Shown here one piece after another: positions 1 to 9,865 of a stretch of 64,000 bases of DNA. The position numbers and the translations under genes were made by a program. Below the pieces are notes generated by a model, which saw only the letters and a program-made list of their open reading frames with translations, did not search any database and had not been told where the DNA came from. Every line of letters begins with the position of its first letter. Position 1 is the stretch's first letter. Origin of the DNA: Anthopleura xanthogrammica (Eukaryota; Cnidaria; Anthozoa; Actiniaria; Actiniidae); assembly GCA_964019055.1 (NCBI GenBank), contig OZ025207.1, forward strand, positions 23,132,617 through 23,196,616, written 5' to 3'.

Positions 1-283
1 CTTACTTATCGTTTACAGAAGTTATCGGAACTGGAGACGACGTCCTAAACATGCTGCGAGATTATACCTAAATAGAATTCCCAATTATTTTTATTTCTCA
101 TCATATTTTTGATGTAATTGGTGTGGAACATGCTGCGTTGCCTTCCTCCTTTGAGGTGAGGTGTTGGTTAATGACCTAAAGTAGCTTGCTATGTTGCCAG
201 ATTGTCGAGTACTTGGGCCACTTAAAAGGCGCCCTCAACAACTAAACGATTACGTAAGGGGATCTTAGTCGCACTAGAAAAAA

Positions 284-290
284 TATAAAA
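284..290 (+). promoter_or_regulatory. TATA box of peptide gene 1
   Basis: TATAAAA, 71 bases before the ATG at 355. The paralogue has the same heptamer 83 bases before its ATG, which supports it as the core promoter. Confidence 0.5.
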
Positions 291-354
291 GACGCAGTAC
301 ACTGGTATTTGAGCTAGAGAACGAAGGTTTGTATTCCTTCCAAGGATCGAAAAA

Positions 355-1513
355 ATGCGGCAGTTATGCGTAATGGTCATATTCGTGCTGTTGATAGTTT
401 GTTCCATGGTCGTCGACGAAGGTGAAGGTATTTTATCGTTGGGCAACCCGGATGGCAGGAAGAGATGGAAAATTCCTTTGCCAGAAAAAGAGGACAGAGA
501 AGTAAAATCAAGGAGGTCTATCGCGTATTTAAAGGTACTAAAGTTCAAATATTTTTTCTTTATTGACTTAATTCAAACAGTTTATTTTATGGAAAATGCC
601 TTTGAATTCAACTTATCGAATAAACCAGGGCTAATAGCGTTTACGCATGCGCTAAACCACGTGGGTAAAATGGCGGGAAAATTTAGGAACTAAAACCAAA
701 GCAAAATAATCTTTTAAAGGAGCACTTGGATGAAAACGCCCCAATATTCGAAAATTCGAATAATTCAAATATTTGACTCGATTGTGATTGTGAAAACTAG
801 ATTGGCAAAAATTTTAGCCTGGGAGCCACTTGCAGTTGAGAAATTTTGGGTTGAAATCTATTAGAACAATAGGGTTGAATGTATAACGTGATTTACTCAC
901 AATTTAGATGCTGAAAAAAATGGATAATTTTTATCCGCCACTTTTGAATGTGAAGAAAATATGTTGCTTGGCTACTATTAGAGCCATATACATAAGTTTA
1001 ACCAAGTTTCCAGTAATTTACAGTTTTCGTCCAAGTGCCCTTTAACTTTTAAAAAATTTTAAAAGATTACATATTTTGAAGAGATCCCTTCACACTTGTT
1101 CCCTGCGCCAAATTCTAAAAGGTAGCCGGGCCTTTTCATCTTTAAAAGCGAGACTACTAACGGTGACTCGTTAATCGTCCAAGGTGTTTAAAAAAGGTCT
1201 CTAAATCTATCATTGCAAGCTCACCGTTGGTCTCGCTTCGAAGCAAAAGCACGGCTACCTTTCAAGATGGCGCAGTGAACTGTGAAGGGATGGTTGTCAT
1301 GGTTTTCGTTTTGCTTGTCTGTTTTCTTTTTGTCCTTTGAAGCAACGGCGGGAAAACATTCCACCCAAACTTTCCAGCTCCTTTGTTTTAACATAGTTAA
1401 TAGTTAATATTAACTATGGTTTTAATATCTTTTTCCAGGCAAGAATGGCTCTGAAGAATGTCTGCATCGCCGCACGGCTACTAAACTGTGATAAATACAC
1501 TCAGGAACAATGA
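355..1513 (+). CDS. Secreted two-cysteine peptide precursor, copy 1 (two exons, 84 aa)
   Basis: Exons 355-534 and 1439-1513, joined in phase 0 (donor AAG|GTACTA, acceptor TTTTTCCAG). The product has a hydrophobic signal peptide (residues 1 to about 20), then EGILSLG, a basic middle with RKR and KSRR, and a C-terminus with two cysteines (NVCIAARLLNC) ending DKYTQEQ. The acceptor frame was chosen because the same frame in the paralogue at 7155 gives an alignable tail: R, L, N, C, A, C and YT recur at matching spacing. Cleavage after KSRR would release about 30 residues that could form a one-disulfide peptide; that is inference. A TATAAAA box lies 71 bases upstream of the ATG and AATAAA follows at 1652. 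I do not recognise the family; neuropeptide, hormone or antimicrobial peptide are all possible. Confidence 0.6.
718..1041. repeat. MITE with TTAA target sites (copy 1)
   Basis: The ends are inverted (AGGAGCACTTGGATGAAAA at left, TCCAAGTGCCCT at right) and each is bounded by TTAA. A second copy in opposite orientation is at 42780-43125. TTAA duplication is typical of piggyBac-type transposition, so this is probably a non-autonomous piggyBac-like element. It lies in the intron of peptide gene 1. Confidence 0.6.
1086..1290. repeat. MITE, GTCCCCTTCACA family (diverged copy)
   Basis: Inverted arms run from CCCTTCACACTTGTTCCCTG to a matching CTGTGAAGGG end, with the family's CTACCTTTCAAGATGGCGCAG motif on the right. 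It is intronic to peptide gene 1. Better copies elsewhere show TA target sites. Confidence 0.55.
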
Positions 1514-2378
1514 AGACCCTATGTTGCCTGCATAAACAACAACCCCTGACTCACAAACCACGGATTAAAAAAAACATCGAAGAAAATACCATACAGATAC
1601 CAAGATAAGGACTGGAAGAATACAAACAGATCCATAACACACCAAGAAAAGAATAAACGTCAATGATACATATATTAGTATACATATTTCAGAAAAAAAA
1701 TAAAATTGGAAATAAAAGTATTACATGGAATTTTGTATTTTTTAAATGTTTTTATATTATCTATTTTAATTTTAGCACTATCATATCACCAATCATATTA
1801 GTATAATTTAGATTTCAGTTTCGTGCACTGTGATTGGTCGAGCGACCAGTGATTATGAGACGATATTCACTGCTCGAGCTGTGATTATGAGATTTGTCAA
1901 AGTTTCCCAAAGCAGATGATATAAAAACGGGTTTTTTTTTAATCCTGAATTTTGAATAACTTCGAGCTCATGCACATCGGCTATTGACCGAATGCCAATT
2001 TGACCCCCACTTCATTATCATAATTTTTTAAGTTTATATTTTAGTTGACCAGTACATTAGAATTATAGCTGACATCAAGAAAGAAAGAAAGTTTGAGACA
2101 AAAATATTAAATTCTTGAGAAATTATGAGAATTTTGAAAAAATATGAAAAACACCACAACGAGACTAGCAAGGAAACAGATCACTCAACACATACAAATC
2201 TCTGTAATTTTGATTCCAAATAGCTCCACTTGAATTCTATTTATAATATAGCAATGAAACTTTCCAAAAATACATATTTCTGCTTGCTCTTTCTGATGGA
2301 GGTGCTTATTTTTTAAGATTAGGTTTTTTTTCCCTGAAAGTTAATGTCGGCCATATTGGCATTGGGTCTTAATTAATT

Positions 2379-2572
2379 GTCCCCTTCACAGGTCCCTGCG
2401 CCATCTTGAAAGGTAGCGGTGCCTTTGCATCGAAGCGAGACGAACGGTAAGCTTGAAATGATAGAGACATGAATAATTGTCCAAGATGTTAAAAAAGGTC
2501 TTACCATCCGTCTCGCTTCGATGCAAAGGCACCGCTACCTTTCAAGATGGCGCAGGGAACTGTGTAGGAGAC
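2379..2572. repeat. MITE, GTCCCCTTCACA family
   Basis: Long inverted arms (GTCCCCTTCACAGGTCCCTG to CAGGGAACTGTGTAGGAGAC) of about 65 bases each, around a short unique centre. Confidence 0.7.
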
Positions 2573-2716
2573 TATTAATTTGTTTAATGTGAGACAGACG
2601 GTGTAGCTTATGACACACATCCCCACTATACCAAGGTTTAATTGCCCACATACCTAAGCCGATGGCGTTTTTCTTGATTATATGAAAGAGTCAACTCATC
2701 AAAGACCTTCATAATA

Positions 2717-2886
2717 GTCCCTTTCACAGTTCCCTGCGCCATCTTGAAAAGTAGCCATGCCTTTGCATCGAAGCGAGACGAACGGTGAGACCTTTTTTAA
2801 CACCTTGGACAATTATTCACAGGTCTCTATAATTGTTCAAGTTCAAGGCCACCTTTCAAGATGACGCAGGGAACTGTGAAGGGGAC
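2717..2886. repeat. MITE, GTCCCCTTCACA family
   Basis: GTCCCTTTCACAGTTCCCTG at left and CAGGGAACTGTGAAGGGGAC at right, each flanked by TA. It lies 144 bases after the previous copy. TA target sites suggest a Tc1/mariner-type non-autonomous element. Confidence 0.7.
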
Positions 2887-3041
2887 TAGTGGGGAGAAAA
2901 TCCCGGGCCATCTCAAGGTCCAGGATGAACAGCTTGTGCTGGTGAACTAGAGGTGAAGGAAATGACATGGCGGTATCGCTTCCTACACTGACTTCACTGA
3001 CTTCAGCCTTCCTCCAAATTCATATCATTCAACTTTTATAT

Positions 3042-3668
3042 GATCACATCTATTGCCTGTACACCCAGCCATCACGTGATCACATCTATTACCTGTACAC
3101 CCAGTCATCACGTGATCAGATTTATTGCCTGTACACCCAGCCATCACGTGATCAGATTTATTGCCTGTACACCCAGTCATCACGTGATCAGATTTATTGC
3201 CTGTACACCCAGCCATCATGTGATCACATCTATTGCCTGTACACCCAGCCATCACGTGATCACATCTATTACCTGTACACCCAGCCATCATGTGATCACA
3301 TCTATTGCCTGTACACCCAGCCATCACGTGATCACATCTATTGCCTGTACACCCAGCCATCACGTGATCAGATTTATTGCCTGTACACCCAGTCATCACG
3401 TGATCAGATTTATTGCCTGTACACCCAGCCATCATGTGATCACATCTATTGCCTGTACACCCAGCCATCACGTGATCACATCTATTACCTGTACACCCAG
3501 CCATCATGTGATCACATCTATTGCCTGTACACCCAGCCATCACGTAATCACATCTATTACCTGTACACCCAGCCATCACGTAATCACATCTATTGCCTGT
3601 ACACCCAGCCATCACGTAATCACATCTATTGCCTGTACACCCAGCCATCACGTGATCACATCTATTGC
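3042..3668 (+). repeat. 36-bp minisatellite, about 17 copies
   Basis: Tandem 36-base unit containing CTGTACACCCAGCCATCACG followed by TGATCACATCTATTGC. Each unit carries the palindrome ATCACGTGAT (E-box CACGTG). All three forward frames and the reverse strand stay open because 36 is divisible by three, so the long repetitive reading frames here are artefacts. Variants include CACGTG to CATGTG or CACGTA, and CACATC to CAGATT. Confidence 0.9.
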
Positions 3669-3899
3669 ATGAGCTCATATTTCTAGAACAAAGCATGATG
3701 GGAAGCTTAGTCCTTATGCTTTTTTGGCTACTTTGAAAATTCATCTGACAACTTTTCCTTCGACATTCTCTTTGTAAATGTAAGTATTTCAACAGACAAA
3801 AATAACAGTAATTTTTTTCCTGATATATCCGTTGATTTCCTCTTGATGCACATTGCCTATTGGCTACTTTAGAAACGAGCAAGGGACTGGGGCGAGTTT

Positions 3900-5400
3900 T
3901 GAATTTTAATCTTACTACCAAAAAAAGTTGGTCATCTGCTAAAACCGATCTGTTTCGTTAAAAAGAAGCAGAGTTACAAGCTTTCAAAAGTATTGAAAAT
4001 GTACCGAAGAATGTATGGTCACAGGGGACGCTTGTCCCATATAACCATAATTCTTTGTATACATTTTCACACTTTTAAAAGCCAATAATTCTGGTTCTTT
4101 TCATTCAATCATGTTGAAATTTGCCAGACTTATTAATCTCCCCTTTTTTCAAAAGACCTCTTGTAGTAAATCCAAACCCGGGGCCACAAGAAATGAAAAT
4201 ATTAACACCAAAAAAAAATGTCTATCCTCAAGAGAAGGGAATTATCTCATTTTGACCAGATTAGGAATTACTATGCAATTGAATTTTGAAAGCTTGTTTA
4301 ACACATTAACTAGTGGTGGTTGTCGTTATTGTAGTTATGTTTACTTACTTCTCTTCAATTAGCAATTAATATTAAAATAAATCTCTTAAAATAACGGAAA
4401 TTCTTATTTTATAATCCATTCTTAGTTCGCTAGAGGGCTTAGTAATTTACACTAGTAGTTTAGATGTGCTAAGTAAGGTAATTCACTGCTGGATACATAT
4501 CGTTATGAGGGTTTTAATGAGTAGATCAAGGCTAAAGAGATGAGTGTTCTTCCTTTTCTATAATTATCACGCTCAATTTGTGTTTTTAATAGCACATCTT
4601 AGCATTGAAATGAAGCCTTGTTTTATCAAGCAACACTGCATGGGTAATAAATTCGTTCATGAAACATAGAAATACAGCTTGTCTTGTCTTGTCTTGTCTT
4701 CTTGTCTTGTCTTGTCTTCTCTTCTATTTGTTCTTTGACAAAAGAAAGGCCTGTCGATTTAGCACTTTACTCATACCTCCGAAACAAAAAAAATTATCAG
4801 AAAAAGGGAAATAAAATAAATCGAAATTCTAATTTGGTAAATTCGAAAGTTCAAACACTGTAATCTTTTTCGGTTTTCCAAACCGGCCGTTGTCGTACCT
4901 TCTCTCAGAACTGTGGCTATAAATATCTATTTGCAAAATTAAAAAAGAAAGAGTATTATCAAATTAGTTTTTTAGATTACTTAGTACTCACAGAGAATGT
5001 TCCCTATGAGCGGAAGCCATTCAAGTATCATGTCCTGCCCTACACTTCCACTGGTTGACGAAATATGAGTCAGAACCAATCGTATTCGAGCTCATTTCGT
5101 TCGATTTCAGCCTCTGGACATCTTTCTTATATTCTTCCTAAATAGAAATAACCTCCGTCATTGAAAGACCTTTTTGGCTAAATGGCACTCAACTCTTCAC
5201 GAGATCGTTGGCGTTAATTTTGTGTCAACTGAAGCATTAATGAAGGCCATATGCAACCCTGCAGTCGTGCACTTAACAAGTCAAGGCAAAGTTTGATATA
5301 GTTAATAATAGTTAGTCAACATCTGAGCCCAAAAATGTCATTTATTATTCCATTCATCTACTCTTTCATCTGTTTATTTTTCCGGGAAACTTAAATAAAA
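3900..5400. other. Intergenic, no gene seen
   Basis: AT-rich sequence with scattered short open frames without splice or homology support. A short (CTTGT)n run lies at about 4676-4722. Confidence 0.5.
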
Positions 5401-5403
5401 GTA

Positions 5404-5550
5404 ATGGAAAGTGAAAGGAAAAGAAAAGAAAAGAAAAGGAAAGGAAAGGAAAAAGAGAAAAAAGCAAAGAGAAGACAAGAGAACAGAAATGATAAAGAAA
5501 AATAGAAAAAAAAACATGAAAATGATAAAGAAAAATAGAAAAAACATGTT
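5404..5550. repeat. Purine-rich simple sequence
   Basis: GAAAA/GGAAA-rich low-complexity tract. It opens lysine-rich frames on one strand and phenylalanine-rich frames on the other; neither looks coding. Confidence 0.7.
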
Positions 5551-5636
5551 TCAGTTGGTGGAGCTTTGTTTAGGAAGAAGAAACAACGTATGAGCTCGCC
5601 GTATAACTGAGCCCAGCCCTCAAACATTCCTCCCCG

Positions 5637-5925
5637 GGGGGGGGGGGGGGGTACTCCCTATAATTGACTATACGGGGATGCTCCGCCCGAAAGGGGTGCG
5701 TTTTTCAGGCCGCAGGTATAGAAAAGGGGTGGGAATTTGTGAATTTTGGCATAAAACGGGGTAGCTTTTCTTCAAAATTATATGAAAGGGGTACCTTTTC
5801 AGGCAAAAAAGTATATAAAATGGGTAACTCTTCGCTAAAATTTGGTATATCAAAGGGTAAGGGGTCGAGAGTCCGGGCGGAGCATCCCCGTATGAAACGA
5901 CCCGAAGTACCCCCTCCGGGCATTC
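5637..5925. repeat. Foldback element, GGGGGTACTCCC family
   Basis: A G-run leads into GGTACTCCCTATAATTGAC and GGGGATGCTCCGCCCG. The right side carries the inverted GCGGAGCATCCCC and GTACCCCCTCC. Related ends occur at 61808-62062 and at the right edge of the window. Confidence 0.6.
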
Positions 5926-6049
5926 TTCAGCTCTTCTTGCTTGAATGAATGTACTTTGTCTTTTACCTGCAAAAATACAACAGCTAATGGCTTACAAAAA
6001 GGAAAACCGGTGTGAGTGACGATGGTCTAATGAGCAATTACTTCATTTA

Positions 6050-6430
6050 TTGATCAAAAATCAGCATGTGAGTTAAGAATTGTACCCACAGAATTTTGAA
6101 TGTAGCAAGTAGCATAGTGTATAAGACTGAAAATGAGTCAGATTGGAAAACGTAGTGATAACAAAATGTGTTCACCCACCGATTAAAAAAAGATTACTGT
6201 TATAACGACTATTTATTCCTGTACCTGAGTCACCTGAACAGCATTCATAAAAAATCAGCAGGTGAGCTGAGAGTTGTAAACATAGAATATTGAAGTGTAG
6301 TAAGTGGTATAGTTTAAAAACTGTCTGAATCAAAGTAGGCCAAAGTGGGAACTAGTCATTTATACTATTCACCAGTTTAAAAAAAATTGCTGTTAAGTTA
6401 TAACGATTATTTATTTCTGTACTCGACCAG
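6050..6430. repeat. Tandem duplicate of SINE-body sequence
   Basis: Two copies of about 190 bases, each containing AATCAGCA(T/G)GTGAG, GTAGTAAGT-like and TATAACGA(C/T)TATTTAT blocks. The 3' part of the SINE at 61088-61390 is related (CAACATGTGAGTTGAG, then AAAAAAATGATTTATTTATT). Confidence 0.45.
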
Positions 6431-6868
6431 CAAACATCAAAGTATATTGTAATGAACAGATTTCTTCTAAAATAACAGATAACAATTATTGAAAATAAAA
6501 ACTATTAAACCTTGGAGCCATTGTGACACCTTACTCATAATATACCTACAATGTTTCTAATTGTGGAAAACACACTAAATATAACCATTAGAAAACACAT
6601 TGCGGAAGCGTTTATAGTTAAATGGGATTGAGGAAATATTTTGGGAGAGTGGGATGTGGAATTTGGAGACCAGAAATTTTTCAAATCATTCAGGGGGAGG
6701 GGAATAAAAAAAACGCAGTAAGGGCCTTATTTTTCACTCTGAATCCCCTCAAATTAAAAAAAAGTGCTTATAACTGAAAACATTTATCCGGATTAACTTT
6801 CACTTTGTCTACTTGAAGCTCTCAAATCTTATTTCAATCAATATTTGAGACGCCATTTTTTCATCATT

Positions 6869-6925
6869 TTCCCGCCCTTTTATGGGTTTCCTGTGGTATT
6901 GGCGTGTAACAGTCACCCCCTTGTT
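6869..6925. repeat. Dispersed repeat, inverted partner of 9665-9738
   Basis: CCCGCCCTTTTATGGGTTTC followed by CTGTGGTATTGGCG and CAGTCACCCCC is nearly the reverse complement of 9665-9738. The similarity extends more weakly on the upstream side (6700-6870). Confidence 0.65.
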
Positions 6926-7071
6926 AAAAAATCTTGGATCACATTTTGGTTCTTTTTACGACTAGCTTTCCTGTTACTAAGCCAAGATGATAAATTATAG
7001 CCGGTCAAACCTCCCACTCCTACTGGGCTTTACCTAATTGCTCAACTGAACTCATTAGTCGAACTACCCTC

Positions 7072-7078
7072 TATAAAA
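7072..7078 (+). promoter_or_regulatory. TATA box of peptide gene 2
   Basis: TATAAAA, 83 bases before the ATG at 7155, in the same relative place as in the upstream paralogue. Confidence 0.5.
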
Positions 7079-7154
7079 GAACTCTTTGTCAGTCTGCTTC
7101 TGTACAAAGTGAGTTGAAACCAAACGTTTCACGCCGTTCTATCCTAGATTCACA

Positions 7155-8294
7155 ATGAAGTCTTTTTTATCCTTAAGCACGCTCCTTTTGGGTTTTTTCT
7201 TGGCTAGTTCCTTTATTAATAACGAATGTGAAGGAATTCTATCGCTTGCCGGCCAACCAAAAACAGGTCGAAAGAATCCTACACCAAAACCTCCTGCTAT
7301 GAAAGACAAACGACTCATGAGAGCTTCATATGCTTCAGATATCAAGGTGAGAACTCTCTCGTAAATTGTAACCGAGTCTAAAAACTTAAAGGGCTTGAAT
7401 GGTTAGCGATCGATATTCATCACTTTCACACCCCCCATAATACTTTGGGTTTTGGGGGGCAACTGGAAAAAAATATTATTTCAAAATGCAAAACTTTTCG
7501 TGCAGATGTGGAGTATATTTGCTATTATCATTGAAAAATCCAGTATCAGTTTAATCAGAGTTAATTCCACACGCATGGGAGAATGAATCGTTTGGTGTTA
7601 CAGACAATGTATGGATTTACCAAGAAATGCCCTGACATTTACTCATAAAGCTGTATATATTTCTTTATTTCTGGTTTTTGTTAATTCTGATAGATAGATA
7701 AAGGTGCGGAAACACGATGATATTTTTTTATGCGACATTCCATGCGACGTCGTAAAAACTACATCGCACCGTGTGAACACCCGTGTGACTTGAGGTGGTG
7801 TCTATCGCACGCGACGTCGCAAAAGTAGGGCTCGTTTCTACTTTTTGCGACGTCATGCAACGTCGCATGGAAAATCACAGCGTGTTTCTGAGCCTTAAGC
7901 GTTTTTAGATAGTTCTTCTTCAACTTTTATTAATCTTCAAGGTAATATTAACGATATTGTCTCGATCGTTGCCTCAAAAGAAGGCAAATCATTATGGGGA
8001 GTGTGAAAGTGGTGAATATAATTGTTTTAGCATGAATTCAAGGCTTTCGGAAACAAGGGAATGATTAGATTCAGTCCTTTAAATTGTATTATGTAACACG
8101 GTTACATCAAGAGGTAAATGAGGTAAATGTATGATATAGTCTTGTATTTATTAGAAGTAAATGTATTTGGTGATCATATTTTTTTACATACATGAAGTTT
8201 CATACCACTATTTTTTCTTCTTCAGACAAGAACGGTTTTAGAAAATATCTGCAAGATAGCAAGTGTGATCGACTGTGGCGAGTATACCGGCTAA
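7155..8294 (+). CDS. Secreted two-cysteine peptide precursor, copy 2 (two exons, 86 aa)
   Basis: Exons 7155-7346 and 8226-8294, joined in phase 0 (donor AAG|GTGAGA, acceptor TTCTTCAG). The precursor has a signal peptide (about residues 1-20), then CEGILSLAG, a Pro/Lys-rich spacer with GRK and KDKR, and a tail with two cysteines (NICKIASVIDC) followed by GEYTG. It shares exon layout, intron phase, EGILSL, and the R..L.N.C..A....C..YT tail with the gene at 355, so the two are tandem duplicates. A longer open frame through exon 2 exists in another phase, but it does not align with the paralogue. ATTAAA at 8496 could serve polyadenylation. Processing at KDKR or RLMR would release about 30 residues (inference). 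Function unknown. Confidence 0.6.
7700..7905. repeat. Foldback element with ACACG/CGTGT ends
   Basis: Arms AAGGTGCGGAAACACGATG and its inverted counterpart CAGCGTGTTTCTGAGCCTT, with internal inverted TGCGACGT and GCGACGTCGC blocks. It sits in the intron of peptide gene 2. Confidence 0.5.
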
Positions 8295-8804
8295 AGAAAA
8301 ATGACTTCCACGGACTAGCTGCATGCTTTTGGACATTCTTCATCAACCCCAAACAAAAAGTCACAGGAAACGTAACAGAAATCTATAAAAGACAAGTACG
8401 CCAGAATAGATTTATAATAACCTTGTAAAAAGTATAAGAATTTCTCAAATACACAGTAATATATATTTTCAAGAGTACAAATGTAATGAAGCATAATTAA
8501 AGTATTTGAAAAATGAAAATGTTTTTTTTTTTTTTTTTTGTTCATTCAATTAACAGTAGATATCGACCATATACACGCTTATGCTCTAAGCCAGAAATGA
8601 GTTAAAATGACAATAGAATGGAAACGAGGTCTAAGGCCATAAGGTAACAAAGATAGAAAAATAAATATCTAAAGATTCCGTTCAGCTGAGAGAAAGAAAG
8701 CTCGTTTACAACGATAGGTCATTTACTGCCATCTTCTGAAATGAGAATAGTTTGTTATTGAATGAAATGGCCCTTCCATACTACTTCCGGCTTAGAGCAT
8801 TAGT

Positions 8805-9113
8805 GTGTATCCTAGCCCTTCTGGTGCAACGCGACACCAACAATATATCGGCTCTTTCTTGGTGTTGCAGGACGTGTACCTGAGGCATGAACACAATAAA
8901 ACAATAGCCAAGAACAAAGAACTTAGAATGAAACAATACTCTGCAATACAAAGAACCCTAACCTTGAATACAATACTTCATGCAACACCAAAAAAGGCCC
9001 ACAATATCGACAAGGGCGAGGGTAATTTAGTTGTGCCTAGTCCATTCCGTTTTATTATATGTACTACTATTATCTACTATTCGATTCTATTTTATCATAT
9101 AGCTGAGATATAG
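8805..9113. other. Intergenic, short open frame not supported
   Basis: An open frame of about 100 codons crosses simple-sequence and partly inverted DNA (AGCCCTT at left, AAGGGCGAGG at right). There are no splice signals or recognisable motifs, so I do not call it a gene. Confidence 0.3.
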
Positions 9114-9157
9114 TACGCGGGCTCTGATTGGTCGAGAACTGTGCTTTACTAAGGTAC

Positions 9158-9391
9158 ACGGTACAACTTTTGCTTATACGACTGTTGCATGCAATCTACT
9201 TACCCCTCTCGTAAAAAAAAAAGAATTGCGTCGTGTAAATCACCCCCTACAACTTGCTCAAAACTGTTGGGTACGACAAGGAAAAAGTTGTAGCAAGTCG
9301 TAGGGTTGATTTACACGACGCAATTCGTGTTGTAAGCGTGGCGTAAGCAGATTGCATGCGACCGTTGTAAGCAAAAGTTGTACCGTGTTAA
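9158..9391. repeat. Foldback MITE
   Basis: Left arm ACGGTACAACTTTTGCTTAT and right arm ATAAGCAAAAGTTGTACCGT (allowing one or two mismatches). Internal arms TTGCGTCGTGTAAATCA and TGATTTACACGACGCAA are also inverted. Confidence 0.7.
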
Positions 9392-9664
9392 TCGACCTTA
9401 ATGGAGCACAATTGCTGACGACATCTAAGCGCCCAGCAAACTTTGGGGCAAATAAGTGTAAGAAAAATGCATTGAAAACTACAACAAATATTTTCTTTCT
9501 ATATAATAGCCCTATTCTATTCTATTCGTTCTATTCTATTTCAGTCCCATCCCATCCCATTCTATTTTATTCTATTCCATTCCAATCTATTTTCACTAGT
9601 GACTTTAATATGGTTTTAGGAGTTTGGCATTGCAGACTCAAGGGCGAGTCCAGGACTTTTACAA

Positions 9665-9738
9665 GGGGGTGACTGTTGCAGGGTACTTCGCGCCAATACC
9701 ACAGGAAACCCATAAAAGGGCGGGAAAAGGATGAAAAA
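9665..9738. repeat. Dispersed repeat, inverted partner of 6869-6925
   Basis: GGGGTGACTGTTGCAGGG, then CGCCAATACCACAGGAAACC and CATAAAAGGGCGGG, matching the inverted copy near 6.9 kb. It lies about 130 bases beyond the stop codon of the NERD helicase. Confidence 0.65.
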
Positions 9739-9865
9739 AATGGCGTCTCAAATTGACGGAAATTAGATATAAGATCTTCAAATAAACCGAGTGAAAGTTT
9801 CTTGGATAAACGTTTTTCAGTTATAAATACTTTTTTTTATTTGTACAAAAGGGGGAGGTAACAAG

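Noticed and set aside
3042..3668. CRISPR-like array
   Set aside because: Units are contiguous with no unique spacers and the DNA is plainly eukaryotic; this is a minisatellite.
3025..3921. CTGNRCDHVMAG and SRDHIYCLYTQP repeat proteins on opposite strands
   Set aside because: The 36-bp unit is divisible by three, so several frames stay open together. No splice sites or conserved domain support them.
4111..4362. 83-codon open frame
   Set aside because: No splice signals, domain or signal peptide; AT-rich composition is unlike the recognised exons.
8192..8428. Longer frame across exon 2 of peptide gene 2 (KNGFRKYLQDSKC...)
   Set aside because: The corresponding frame in the paralogue stops early and does not align; the shorter phase-0 reading aligns with conserved cysteines.
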